Of a stretch of DNA of 14,487 bases, positions 1-7,620 are shown in pieces. The position numbers and the translations under genes are program-made. The notes under the pieces are model-generated. The model worked only from the letters and a program-made list of their open reading frames with translations, made no database searches and was not told where the DNA came from. The stretch comes from Syntrophaceae bacterium UBA1062 (GTDB lineage Bacteria > Desulfobacterota > Desulfomonilia > UBA1062): positions 1 to 14,487 of the forward strand of contig DCDF01000204.1 in NCBI GenBank assembly GCA_002316295.1, written 5' to 3'. How positions within the stretch are numbered: the stretch's first letter is position 1; each line of letters begins with the position of its first letter.

Positions 1-456
1 GGCGGAAAGCCTGCCCAGCCGATCGGGATCCACCCCCAGCAGCCGGGCCATCACATCGAGGAACCGGCCTGTGCCCGCGGCACACTTGTCGTTGGTGATG
101 AACTTCACCACCGAGCCCCTGTCGTCGAGGCGTATGGCTTTGCAGTCCTGCCCCCCGATGTCGATGACGGTCCGCACCGTGGGCATGAGATGCCTCGCGC
201 CTTTTGCATGGCAGGCGATCTCTGAAAACACCCTGTCCACGAATGGGATCTTTTCCCGCCCGTAGCCGGTGCCCACGCAGCAGCTCAGCTCGTCCATTCC
301 GATCCCGGCATCCGCAAGGGCCCTGTCCATGACCTTCCTGGCCGATTCATCGGGCCTGAACGATGAGCGCATCACCGCCTGTGAAAGAATATTCCTGTTG
401 TTCAGGATCACCGCCTTCGAGGTGAGCGACCCGATGTCGCATCCGGCCACGATCAT
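1..456 (-). CDS. ATP-dependent activator of 2-hydroxyacyl-CoA dehydratase / benzoyl-CoA reductase (partial)
   Basis: Only the first 152 residues are present; the gene continues beyond base 1. The visible part matches the BcrAD/BadFG (HgdC-type) ASKHA ATPase family, which forms a homodimer around one [4Fe-4S] cluster and uses ATP hydrolysis to inject a low-potential electron into its partner dehydratase or reductase. Motifs seen: the N-terminal phosphate-1 loop AGCDIGSLTSKAV (residues 4-16), CCVGTGYGRE (59-68), EIACHAKGARHL (79-90), the second nucleotide motif TVIDIGGQDCKAI (97-109) and NDKCAAGTGRF (122-132). C125 in the last motif is the expected first cluster ligand; the second lies outside the window. 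The ATG overlaps the TGA of the preceding dehydratase gene (ATGA) and has a GGAGG site about 8 nt upstream, so translation is probably coupled. HgdC-type and BcrA/BcrD-type cannot be separated here. Confidence 0.95.
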   Translation of the reverse strand, partial: MIVAGCDIGSLTSKAVILNNRNILSQAVMRSSFRPDESARKVMDRALADAGIGMDELSCCVGTGYGREKIPFVDRVFSEIACHAKGARHLMPTVRTVIDIGGQDCKAIRLDDRGSVVKFITNDKCAAGTGRFLDVMARLLGVDPDRLGRLSA

Positions 457-1856
457 ATTCCGATCCTCCTTAAGTTCATGAATTCCTGCAGCTTGTCGGT
501 CACCGTGCTCCAGGACGCCACCCGGTCGTCGAACGCGTCGGCAAAGAGGATCACGGCGGGCACGCCTTCGCGCTCCAGGTCCCGGACGAGCAGCTTGTTC
601 ATGCCCCAGCTGTTCCTGCACCCCATGCTCCCGATGTAGGCGACGAAATCCGGCCTGAGGAGTCTGATCGTGCCCAGGAGATCATCGAGCCACATGCCGG
701 GAGCATCGTACGGGCCCCTGATCTGTTTGACCATGGGCATGCGCGATACCTGAGCGGCAAGCGAATCGATCATGGTGTCTTTGTCCGATGTGTCGATGTG
801 ATATGCTTCGTCCTGTCTCTCCCGTGCATAGGGGGCGTCTCCGTGCCAGAAGGTGAAGAGGACGGAGCCCAGGTGGCTGATGTCCTGAGCGTCCATCCAG
901 TCCCAGAAGCGGGCGTCTGTGGTGTAGTGATCGATGTAGCAGAAGAGCCCGCGAGCCCGCTCCTTTTTCGAGGTGGTTCCGGAAGCCCCTGACGCGGCGT
1001 TCGAACGGGCTGTCCTGAGCATGGAGCGCAGGAGCTCGGTGTAGATCGGTTTTCCGCTCATCATGAACCTGCCGCCGTAGAACATGAGGTCGTAGATTCC
1101 GGGCACGGGGGAAGGCTTGAGCCGCATGAGGTCGATGAGCTCCGAGGCGAGAGCGTCCTGGACCCTCACCTCTTCCAGGATGCCCCGGAGCATGGTCTCG
1201 TCGAGCGTAGTGCCGGTGTGCAGTTCGAGAAACGACACCAGCTCACGGAAATCATTTTTCTGATACTCTGCGGCGCGTGTGTCCGTGATAGTGGACGGGT
1301 AATTGAGCTGGAAAAACGGGATGTCCAGGTAAGCGGAAGCAAAGGCGAACGAGTTGGCGTTGGTGTCGCAGATGCCGGGCGAGTCGCAGATGATGAAGTC
1401 CGGCCGGACGGCCAGCCCAGCGAGATATGCCCCCAGGGCTCCCCGCTGGGCCGAGCAGGACGTCTCGGTGAACCCGGCCTCACAGCAGTAGTCCAGATAC
1501 TCAGCAGTGCCCCGCTTGAGGACCATGGTGCCGAGCACGGTCCATGCCTCCAGCATGACCGGCGCCGTGTCGAAGGCGTAGAGCAAAGGCGTGGCCATGC
1601 AGAACGTGGTCATGGCAACCTTCCTGCCACACTCTATTGCTGTGATGCACAGGTCTGCATACCCGGTGATGAGATCGAGGAATATCCTCCCCGGTTCGCC
1701 GTGTTTGATGAAAGAGTCGAGGATGTCCCTGAAATGGGGCACGAGGGTCAGCAGACGGCTGTACTCCTTTTCCGTTCCGGCCGTGCTCAGCGACGCCTGG
1801 TGCAGGATGCTCCAGATCATCCAGTCATACGGGTATTCGCGTGTCTCTCTCCTCAT
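453..1856 (-). CDS. 2-hydroxyacyl-CoA dehydratase family protein, alpha-type subunit, copy A
   Basis: This 467-residue protein belongs to the HgdB/BcrB/BcrC (HGD-D) family. Its length is close to the alpha subunit HgdA of 2-hydroxyglutaryl-CoA dehydratase, longer than the roughly 380-residue beta subunits. Candidate cluster ligands are C124, C125, C134 (TSCSAQRGALG), C157 and C163 (CDSPGICDTN) and C413 (GCRNSWGM). The C-terminal pattern, GVPAVILFADAFDDR at about residues 432-446, is the family's usual closing Rossmann element. It is a paralogue of the protein at 2123-3538: I count about 294 of 467 residues identical without gaps, and all these cysteines are conserved. It lies 14 nt after the 76-residue gene and overlaps the activator start by 4 nt. 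Expected role: cytosolic, oxygen-sensitive reductive chemistry on a CoA thioester (radical syn-elimination of water, or ring reduction). The substrate is not readable. Confidence 0.9.
   Translation of the reverse strand: MRRETREYPYDWMIWSILHQASLSTAGTEKEYSRLLTLVPHFRDILDSFIKHGEPGRIFLDLITGYADLCITAIECGRKVAMTTFCMATPLLYAFDTAPVMLEAWTVLGTMVLKRGTAEYLDYCCEAGFTETSCSAQRGALGAYLAGLAVRPDFIICDSPGICDTNANSFAFASAYLDIPFFQLNYPSTITDTRAAEYQKNDFRELVSFLELHTGTTLDETMLRGILEEVRVQDALASELIDLMRLKPSPVPGIYDLMFYGGRFMMSGKPIYTELLRSMLRTARSNAASGASGTTSKKERARGLFCYIDHYTTDARFWDWMDAQDISHLGSVLFTFWHGDAPYARERQDEAYHIDTSDKDTMIDSLAAQVSRMPMVKQIRGPYDAPGMWLDDLLGTIRLLRPDFVAYIGSMGCRNSWGMNKLLVRDLEREGVPAVILFADAFDDRVASWSTVTDKLQEFMNLRRIGI
1351..1516. 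repeat. Near-identical tract shared with 3033-3198 (copy in alpha subunit A)
   Basis: This 166-bp segment inside the copy A gene (residues about 115-169) differs from 3033-3198 at only 9 positions by my hand alignment, about 95% identity. The two proteins as a whole are only about 63% identical. The tract carries the cysteine-rich segment with C124, C125, C134, C157 and C163. Most differences are silent. Confidence 0.85.
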
Positions 1857-1870
1857 GTGCCCGGCCCCTT

Positions 1871-2101
1871 CTACAGTGTCATGCTGATGGCTGCCCCCTC
1901 ACGGATGCGCCGGATATAGAGAGCGCATCGCTCCTTGAGGACATTCATGTCTGTCTTGCGCTCGATGAAGGCCAGAGCCGGAATCGACGATTCCCGAAAC
2001 AGGGTGAGCGCATCGATGGCCCGCTGCCGCTCCACAAGAACCCGGCTCGAATCCATGGCGATCGTTTTCAGAACATCTATGGCTATGTCTTCATTCTGCA
2101 C
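1871..2101 (-). CDS. Small HEAT-like helical protein between the two dehydratase alpha genes
   Basis: A 76-residue protein of unrecognised family. The start is GTG at 2101, with AGGAGG about 7 nt upstream, a strong site. It is 21 nt after the 2123-3538 gene and 14 nt before the next, so it belongs to the operon. The sequence reads as two or three amphipathic helices: DIAIDVLKTIAMD, then VERQRAIDALTLFRESSIPAL, then VLKERCALYIRRIREG as separate helices. The pattern of paired helices with alanines and an Ala-Leu turn resembles a single HEAT/ARM-type unit; this is a judgement by eye. It has no cysteine motif that could hold a cluster (one Cys only) and no signal or membrane segment. It may be a scaffold or assembly partner for the dehydratase subunits, which is inference. 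Confidence 0.75.
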   Translation of the reverse strand: MQNEDIAIDVLKTIAMDSSRVLVERQRAIDALTLFRESSIPALAFIERKTDMNVLKERCALYIRRIREGAAISMTL

Positions 2102-2122
2102 AGCACACCTCCTGTGCCGGCG

Positions 2123-3538
2123 TCAGGCCGTGCGGCCCGCGCCGATCCTGCGCAAGGCAAGAAACTCCTGTATCCTGTCGATGACCGCCTCCCATGACTG
2201 CACCCTGTCGTCGAAGGCGTCCGCATACAGGATGAGCGTGGGCATGCCTTCACGCTCGAGGTCCCGGGCATAAGGCTTGACCATGCCCCAGGTGTTCCTG
2301 CACCCGATGGTACCGAAGTAGGCGACAAAGTCCGTCCTCAGGAGCCTGGTCATGGTCAGCGTGTCGTCGAGCCACATGTCCGGGGCGTCATAGGGGCCCC
2401 GGATGGACTTCACCATGGGCATCCGCGACACCTGCAGGGCCAGGGAGTCGATCATGTCGTCGAGATCGGCGTCTTTCACCCGGTACACGGAATCGGGCCG
2501 GTCTCCGCTGTATGGTGCGTTCTCCTGCCAGAACGTGCTCAGGATGCATCCCAGATGCGAGATGTCGTGCCTCTCCAGGAACGACCAGAACCTCAAATCC
2601 GTGGTGTAGTGATCGATGTAGGAAAAGAACCCGCGCGCGCGCTCCCTGCCGGAGAGTGTTCCGGCCCGGCCTTGCGCGGCGTTTTGCCTCACGGTCTTCA
2701 GCATGGACTCGAGCAGGGAAGTGAAATCTTCGGTGCCTCCCATGAGGAAGTTGCCGGAATACAGAAAGAGATTGAAGATGCCCGGCACGGGGGAGGGCAC
2801 GATCCTCTGGAGCTCGTTGAACTCGGATATGAGCACGGACTGCTTGCGCATCTCCGCGATTACCTGCCTGAACCTTTCAATGTCGAGCGCCGTGCCGGTC
2901 TGCTCTTCCAGGAAAGCGACGAGCCCCCGGAAGTCTTGCCGGTGATAGTCTGTGGCGCGGCTGCCGGTGAGTGTCGAAGGGTAGTTCAGCTGGTAGAAGG
3001 GAATACCCAGGTAGGCGGAGGCGAACGAGTAGGAGTTGGCGTTGGTGTCGCAGATGCCTGGCGAATCGCAGATGATGAAGTCCGGCCGGACGGCCAGCCC
3101 CGCGAGATATGCCCCCAGGGCCCCCCGCTGGGAGGAGCAGGAAGTCTCGGTGAACCCGGCCTCGCAGCAGTAGTCCAGATACTCAGCTGTGCCCCGCTGG
3201 AGGATGAACGTCCCCATCACGGTCATGGGCTCGAGCACCACGGGCACCACGTCGAAGGCATAGAGCACAGGCGGTGCGAAGCAGAATGTGGTGAGAGCTG
3301 TCTTCTTCCCCTGCCTGGGAGCGTTGATGCAGTTTCTCAGGTATTTGGCCATGAGCTTTATGAGCAGCACTCCGGGCTCTCCCTGCCGGACGATCGCGTC
3401 GAGGGAATCCCGAAAGTTCGGGATGAACCTGAGCAGGGTCTCGTACTCCTTGCGTGAGCCGTCAAAGGCTGCGGCGGCGTTCTCGACGATAGTCCACATC
3501 ATCCAGTCGTAGTTATATTCTCTTGTCTCTCTCTTCAT
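2123..3538 (-). CDS. 2-hydroxyacyl-CoA dehydratase family protein, alpha-type subunit, copy B
   Basis: This 471-residue HGD-D family protein is the paralogue of copy A. The candidate ligand cysteines sit at identical positions: C124, C125, C134 (TSCSSQRGALG), C157, C163 and C413 (GCRNTWGM). Strongly shared blocks include RARGFFSYIDHYTTD and SRMPMVKSIRGPYDAP. The C-terminus is four residues longer than copy A and ends in GRTA. It follows the beta-type gene by 64 nt, the largest gap within the dehydratase operon; a weak AAGGAAG lies about 12 nt before the ATG. The conserved N-terminus (KRETREYNYDWM versus RRETREYPYDWM in copy A) supports the chosen start. It could be an alternative alpha subunit, or both copies could sit in one complex with the 377-residue beta-type protein. 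The reaction is inferred from family only. Confidence 0.9.
   Translation of the reverse strand: MKRETREYNYDWMMWTIVENAAAAFDGSRKEYETLLRFIPNFRDSLDAIVRQGEPGVLLIKLMAKYLRNCINAPRQGKKTALTTFCFAPPVLYAFDVVPVVLEPMTVMGTFILQRGTAEYLDYCCEAGFTETSCSSQRGALGAYLAGLAVRPDFIICDSPGICDTNANSYSFASAYLGIPFYQLNYPSTLTGSRATDYHRQDFRGLVAFLEEQTGTALDIERFRQVIAEMRKQSVLISEFNELQRIVPSPVPGIFNLFLYSGNFLMGGTEDFTSLLESMLKTVRQNAAQGRAGTLSGRERARGFFSYIDHYTTDLRFWSFLERHDISHLGCILSTFWQENAPYSGDRPDSVYRVKDADLDDMIDSLALQVSRMPMVKSIRGPYDAPDMWLDDTLTMTRLLRTDFVAYFGTIGCRNTWGMVKPYARDLEREGMPTLILYADAFDDRVQSWEAVIDRIQEFLALRRIGAGRTA
3033..3198. repeat. Near-identical tract shared with 1351-1516 (copy in alpha subunit B)
   Basis: Partner of the 166-bp tract at 1351-1516, in the same direction and at the same codon positions of the paralogous gene. 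Identity drops sharply on both sides, for example after base 3198, where the two genes diverge at both DNA and protein level. Confidence 0.85.
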
Positions 3539-3602
3539 GCAGCGTTCATTCTTCCTTTGTCAGGTGCACCGTTTCCGGACAACCGCACCGGCTGTATATC
3601 AC

Positions 3603-4736
3603 TCACGAGATCCTCTCCATGAAGGCGTCGAGGCGCATTCTGATCCTGCCGGTCTCCACCAGCGGCCCGTACTCCCGCTCCATCCGCATGCAGGGTATGC
3701 CCCGGCGCTCCAGGTCGCGCTCGAAGATGCCGTTCTCCGATCCGTGGAGGTCACAGAACCGGATGTTCTGCAGGATCACACCGTCAACCCGGGCCTTTTT
3801 CGCCTTGTCGAGGATGTGGGAGAGCCGGTTGCGGTAGTAGCCGAACATGCGGGGGCAGAGGCTGTTGCTCAGATATCGACGGGAAAGGGCCGAAACGGGG
3901 TCGTCCTTTTCGTCCGTAAGGTCCGAGTATGACCGCGCCCCGAAGCACAAGGTGTCGGCCACCACTATCGCCCCGGAGTCTTCGATGAGGCGGATGAAGT
4001 CCAGATCATCGCTGGCACTGCCCACAAGCATGAGACGATTCTTTCCCTCTGCCCGTCCAGGGGCGCTCTCCAGGGACTTTACCAGTCCCTCGAGGATGGA
4101 TGTGTATCGCTCCCGCGGCATTGAAGACCCCGCCAGAACCACCGCCAGCGCATCCTGGCCGGAGATACGCACCTCCGGACCGGACCTCAGCTCGTCGATG
4201 CGCTGGAGCAACCTGCGGGAGGAGTTATAGAGCCTGATAGACTTCCTTAGAGCGCTGTCCGTTATCTGAAGCCCGAAGTGCTCTTCGATGCTTCTGATGA
4301 GCTCTCTGATCTCCTGCTCGAACCAATCGAAGCTGTAGGATGCGGTCTTGTGCGGCACCCCGAAGTAGCGGAAGTACCCGGGCAGAATCCCGGCAATGTC
4401 CTCTTCGGCCTTTCGCCAGCACTCGTCGAGCCTTCGCATGGAGTCGCAGCCGTTGGTGATGATCACACCGTCGAGGAACCGGTACGACTCCTGGCCCGCG
4501 AGCTGGAGCACGCACTTGGGAAAGCTGCAGATAACCGGGCCGAAATACGTGTCTCCGATGGAGAGAGATGTGGTGCCGACCCCCCGGAGCCGGTACGGGA
4601 GCATGCCCGCAGCATGGATGATCTCTTCGGGCACAAAGGTGCACGGATATCCGATGACCGCCTTTCCCGCTTCCTTCCACTTCTTCAGGTAGGGGTTGGA
4701 CAGGGTGGAGGCCGCCTCTTTCAGCTTCCCAATCAT
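3603..4736 (-). CDS. 2-hydroxyacyl-CoA dehydratase family protein, beta-type (HgdB/BcrC-like) subunit
   Basis: At 377 residues this matches the usual length of beta subunits such as HgdB and BcrC. Diagnostic motifs are GYPCTFVPEEIIHAAG at residues 29-44, VICSFPKC (68-75), ITNGCDSMRR (93-102) and, near the C-terminus, NIRFCDLHGSE with C328, followed by RGIPCMRMEREYG. Candidate [4Fe-4S] ligands are among C32, C70, C75, C97 and C328; which three are used cannot be decided by eye. The protein is clearly more distant from the two alpha-type copies than they are from each other. The ATG overlaps the TGA of the upstream 428-residue gene (ATGA), and AGGAGGTG sits about 6 nt before it. It probably pairs with one or both alpha-type proteins to form the cytosolic dehydratase or reductase core, reduced by the activator. 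Confidence 0.92.
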   Translation of the reverse strand: MIGKLKEAASTLSNPYLKKWKEAGKAVIGYPCTFVPEEIIHAAGMLPYRLRGVGTTSLSIGDTYFGPVICSFPKCVLQLAGQESYRFLDGVIITNGCDSMRRLDECWRKAEEDIAGILPGYFRYFGVPHKTASYSFDWFEQEIRELIRSIEEHFGLQITDSALRKSIRLYNSSRRLLQRIDELRSGPEVRISGQDALAVVLAGSSMPRERYTSILEGLVKSLESAPGRAEGKNRLMLVGSASDDLDFIRLIEDSGAIVVADTLCFGARSYSDLTDEKDDPVSALSRRYLSNSLCPRMFGYYRNRLSHILDKAKKARVDGVILQNIRFCDLHGSENGIFERDLERRGIPCMRMEREYGPLVETGRIRMRLDAFMERIS

Positions 4737-6019
4737 CTCTCACCTCCTGAAGCGTGCAGAGCCGTTCTAAGGCGGACGAGGGCCTCTTCCCGTCCTTCGC
4801 TTTCATACCCGCCGGCGGGCCCGATCATATCGCACAGACCGTTGACGAGCGCCGGAAGGGCCTCTGCAATGACAGGCCTGAAGGCGTTGAGCATCTCGGG
4901 CACGATCCACTCGAGTGCGCGCCTGATCTCGCCGGTATCGAGCGAATCGGCTATGCTGCGGGCTACAGCTCCGAAGAGGTCGGGGCTCGCCTCGTGCAGC
5001 CGGTTGATCAGCCGGAAGGACTCATTTGCGAGCTCGGCGACCTCGTAGGTGTCCAGGTCCGTCCCCGCCCGGCCCGCTGCCTTTGACAGGCTGTCCGTGT
5101 CGATGCCGCCCAGAGCCTTGAGCTTGTTTGAAGAAGCCTTTACCGATGCGTTCATCACCGCGCCCAGGGTGGAGATCAGGGCGAGGGCGAGGTCCGGGTT
5201 TGCCTCATAGGCATCGGCCAGGGCGCTTCCAATGGATTCGCGGTTCTCGGCAAGGGCGGTTCGGGCCTTGCCCAGGAGCACAGGATCGAGCTCGGCGGCC
5301 ATACCTTTCAGAAAGTCCGTGAGATAAACCTGGAACAGGGGCCTTCCGGATCTGCCCAGCAGGAGGCTGCCGGTATGGAGCCTGCGCAAAAGCTCGAAGG
5401 CGGAGTTTGCAAGATCTCCCGCATTTTTTGCGTTGACCCCCTTGACGAGCGAGAGGGTCAGGTCGGCCAGGAGGTCGGGGCCGACATTCTTCTCGACCGG
5501 CCGCATGAGTTCGCGAAGGGCTCGGATTGACGTGTTCATTGCAGCCAGGAGTGCGGCAAGGATGCTTCCGACCTTTGCGGGATATTTCCAGAGATGCCGG
5601 TTGAACTCGTCAACGGTTCTCACCACGCACTCCTCCGAGCTCTCGATCATCTCGCAGACCTCTCCGAAGTCGGTCCCGTCTATGAAGGCCCCGATGGCCC
5701 GACCGCGTTTCGCGATATGGCGGGAGGGATCTGTGCGGTGGTCTTCATTGACTCCAGCCGACCATGCGGTGAGCAGCCTGCCGAGGTCAGAAGAGATTGC
5801 GGGCGAGTCCTTCTTTCCATCGGGGGAAATACCCCTTGTGAGCATCCAGCGCAAAGGCCGGGCGATCTGCTGTTTGACCCGTCCGCCGCGCGCCCATGTA
5901 TCGATAAGGTTTTCCGCCACGGACAATGCGAACCGCCTCAGACGGGCGTTACGCAGCATGTCTCCGACGATCTTGGCTGCGAGCATTTCGGTGCGGTCCT
6001 GTTCATTCACGGCTTCCAT
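4733..6019 (-). CDS. Conserved helical-repeat protein of unknown function with two copies of a 128-residue module
   Basis: I do not recognise this 428-residue, Ala/Leu-rich, all-helical protein. It has no signal peptide and no cofactor motif. It contains an internal duplication: residues 143-217 and 271-345 align with a period of 127-128 residues, best seen in LANSAFELLRRLH versus LANESFRLINRLH and AAMNTSIRAL versus AVMNASVKAS. The same module occurs singly in the two small proteins at 6958-7620 and 7617-8042. I chose the ATG at 6019 because GGAGG lies 9 nt upstream; an ATG at 6028 directly abuts that GGAGG and is less likely. The gene overlaps the end of TetR 1 by 17 nt and overlaps the beta-type dehydratase by 4 nt, so it is firmly part of that operon. 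A structural, chaperone or membrane-associated role is possible; none is shown. Confidence 0.88.
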   Translation of the reverse strand: MEAVNEQDRTEMLAAKIVGDMLRNARLRRFALSVAENLIDTWARGGRVKQQIARPLRWMLTRGISPDGKKDSPAISSDLGRLLTAWSAGVNEDHRTDPSRHIAKRGRAIGAFIDGTDFGEVCEMIESSEECVVRTVDEFNRHLWKYPAKVGSILAALLAAMNTSIRALRELMRPVEKNVGPDLLADLTLSLVKGVNAKNAGDLANSAFELLRRLHTGSLLLGRSGRPLFQVYLTDFLKGMAAELDPVLLGKARTALAENRESIGSALADAYEANPDLALALISTLGAVMNASVKASSNKLKALGGIDTDSLSKAAGRAGTDLDTYEVAELANESFRLINRLHEASPDLFGAVARSIADSLDTGEIRRALEWIVPEMLNAFRPVIAEALPALVNGLCDMIGPAGGYESEGREEALVRLRTALHASGGER

Positions 6020-6683
6020 TCCCGTCATCCTCCTTGCCGTTCAGAGATTCAGCGGCCTCGATGCCTGCTCTGGTCATATGCATGTCGAACACGGCCATGC
6101 ACATGGACGTCAGGGTGTCGACCGCATCCCGCCGGGTGATCTTCCGCTCCATGACATAGCTGTGTCCCAGATGCATGGCCATGCCCACGACCGCAAAGGC
6201 CGTCGCCAGAGGCTTCAGTCCTTCGATGATACCGATCTCGAGCCATGTCTTCAGATCCTCCGCGAGGTCGAGAGCCATGCCGCTGTGGTAGTTCCAGACA
6301 TCGCCGTCGAGTTCTTCGTCCACCCCGAAGCTTCCCCGCAGCAGGATGAGAAACTGCTGCCGATGGCTGTCGATGTAATCGAAGTACTCGGTGAACGTCT
6401 CGATCAGCTTTGTCCGGCGGTCACCGCTGTCCCAGATATTCAGGGGCTCTCTCAGCCTTTTCACCCGCATCCTCAAGTCCTCGAAGCTCTCCCGGGTAAT
6501 CTGGTGGAAGAGGTCGCGCTTGTCCCTGAAGTAATTGTAAAAGGTGCCGGCGGACATGCCCACGGACCTGACGATGTCAATGACCTGGGTGTTGTGGTAT
6601 CCGTGCCTGCTGAACAGCTCTTCAGCCGCTTCGATAATGGTCTCGCGGGTATAATGCCGCTTGATTTCCGAAAGTCTTGTCAT
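6003..6683 (-). CDS. TetR/AcrR-family transcriptional regulator 1
   Basis: An N-terminal helix-turn-helix is clear: ETIIEAAEELFSRHGYHNTQ, then VIDIVRSVGMSAGTFYNYF, where VGMSAGTFYNYF is the recognition-helix region typical of TetR proteins. The C-terminal ligand domain carries RGSFGVDEELDG and GHSYVMERK. It is a paralogue of TetR 2 at 10992-11654 (about 52% identical by hand count over some 190 residues) with an almost identical recognition helix. It is the first gene of the dehydratase operon and overlaps the 428-residue gene. TetR proteins of this type often sense acyl-CoAs and release the operator on binding; applying that here is inference. The start is uncertain: ATG at 6683 fits TetR length, but an in-frame ATG at 6707 adds eight residues and neither has a strong ribosome site. 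Confidence 0.93.
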   Translation of the reverse strand: MTRLSEIKRHYTRETIIEAAEELFSRHGYHNTQVIDIVRSVGMSAGTFYNYFRDKRDLFHQITRESFEDLRMRVKRLREPLNIWDSGDRRTKLIETFTEYFDYIDSHRQQFLILLRGSFGVDEELDGDVWNYHSGMALDLAEDLKTWLEIGIIEGLKPLATAFAVVGMAMHLGHSYVMERKITRRDAVDTLTSMCMAVFDMHMTRAGIEAAESLNGKEDDGNGSRE

Positions 6684-6762
6684 GGCCGGACGCCGCTCCG
6701 AGGGCATGGGAAAGGTCTACCAATCTGCAGGCGGCAGGGTATCAAAGAGTTGTGTGATCCCG

Positions 6763-6801
6763 CCCCCTCTCCTGTGTCCCCACCCTTCAGGGGAGAGGAG
6801 G
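6763..6801. repeat. Imperfect inverted repeat in the gap between the two operons
   Basis: CCTCTCC at 6766-6772 pairs with GGAGAGG at 6792-6798 around a 19-nt loop, with an alternative inner pairing CCTG/CAGG. The C-run/G-run style resembles dispersed hairpin repeats found between genes in many GC-rich bacteria. No open reading frame or promoter is tied to it. Confidence 0.4.
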
Positions 6802-6810
6802 ATGAGGAAT

Positions 6811-6830
6811 CCCCGCTGCCTACAGCGGGG
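6811..6830. other. Perfect 8-bp stem-loop between the two operons
   Basis: CCCCGCTG (6811-6818), loop CCTA, CAGCGGGG (6823-6830). On the minus strand it lies about 128 nt downstream of the stop at 6958 and about 130 nt upstream of TetR 1. There is no T-run after it on either strand, so it is not a classical intrinsic terminator. It could be an RNA-stabilising hairpin, an attenuator or part of a repeat together with 6763-6801. Confidence 0.55.
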
Positions 6831-6838
6831 CAGCGTGC

Positions 6839-6854
6839 GTATGAAAAATCATTA
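6839..6854. promoter_or_regulatory. Candidate TetR operator upstream of TetR 1
   Basis: The 16-mer GTATGAAAAATCATTA matches the palindrome at 10747-10762 (TAATGAAACTTCATTA) at 12 of 16 positions, including both ATGA and TCAT cores with equal spacing. It lies about 155 bp upstream of the TetR 1 start. The two TetR paralogues share a recognition helix, so a shared operator is expected. No good promoter hexamers were found next to it, hence moderate confidence. Confidence 0.4.
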
Positions 6855-6957
6855 TCGGCCGCTGGAAACCAATGATACGGCATCTGTACCACGGGGAATC
6901 CCGGCCGGGCATGACTGACCGGCGTGGGACTATGAATACGGTCTCCGAGAATCAGCA

Positions 6958-7620
6958 TCATGACGGTCGCTCCCTCCATCCCATTTTCTTTCTGACCATG
7001 CCGGTGAAGAGCCGCCACACCCAGGCAAGCAGATGCCGTTTCCGGTCGAGAAAAGGCCGGGCCAGGGTCTGCGCGGCGCTGGCCAACTCCGTTCTGTCGG
7101 TCCGTTCACAGACCTCTGACAGGAATGCGCCGAGCGCGCCCGGACGCTGCCGCTCGAGATCATTGACTGCCCGGGCAAGAATATTGATACCCTGTGAGCA
7201 GATTTGAGGGCCCTTTGCCAGGGCCGTGTCCAAAAGCTCTTTTCGCGCCTCGGGCGATGACTCCCAAAGCGAAGAGCCGAGGTCTTTCCACACCGCCTTG
7301 CATTCTTTGGCCGCCTCTGTATCGATATCGCGCGCCAGGCTTTCCAGGAAGGCGGCGAGAACCCCCGGTGCGTACTGGGCCTTGATCTGCCTGCCGAGCT
7401 CGTCCAGCGATCGCACGAGTACATTCAGGGCCGCGGGGATCGTGACGGCAAGGCCGAGGAACACCTCCGGGTCCTGGCTCATGACTGTCCTTATCGTGTT
7501 CCTGCCGTCCCTGTGCCCGACCGCCCTGAGGCTGGTGCGGAGAATGTCTTTGACAACGGGTGTTCTCAGCATCTCCTGCACGATGCCTCTCTGTCCGCCT
7601 GTCTGACGCTGAGTGGTCAT
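6958..7620 (-). CDS. Helical protein of unknown function (module family), 220 residues
   Basis: Unrecognised family. Residues 17-101 align without gaps to residues 20-104 of the neighbouring 141-residue protein, with about 30 of 84 identical, including VKDILR/FKDSLR, IRTVM/VRTFM, PAALN/PAVAN, the DEL, and SLARDID/SLMSGID. The same module is duplicated in the 428-residue protein. The second half (from about residue 115) appears to continue in the same helical style. The C-terminus is basic with aromatics (LLAWVWRLFTGMVRKKMGW), which could be an amphipathic membrane-contact helix; that is a guess. The ATG overlaps the TGA of the upstream gene (ATGA), with AGGAG about 8 nt before it. It is the last gene of the acyl-CoA dehydrogenase operon, followed by a 250-bp gap with hairpins. 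Confidence 0.85.
   Translation of the reverse strand: MTTQRQTGGQRGIVQEMLRTPVVKDILRTSLRAVGHRDGRNTIRTVMSQDPEVFLGLAVTIPAALNVLVRSLDELGRQIKAQYAPGVLAAFLESLARDIDTEAAKECKAVWKDLGSSLWESSPEARKELLDTALAKGPQICSQGINILARAVNDLERQRPGALGAFLSEVCERTDRTELASAAQTLARPFLDRKRHLLAWVWRLFTGMVRKKMGWRERPS

Noticed and set aside
2555..3457. Plus-strand open frame of 300 codons
   Set aside because: Antisense to the copy B dehydratase gene, which has clear family motifs; the frame encodes low-complexity Gly/Glu/Val-rich sequence with no recognisable domain.
5433..6875. Long plus-strand open frame (480 codons)
   Set aside because: It lies antisense to the 428-residue gene, TetR 1 and the intergenic region, shows no family motif and has no ribosome site; a product of high-GC codon use on the opposite strand.
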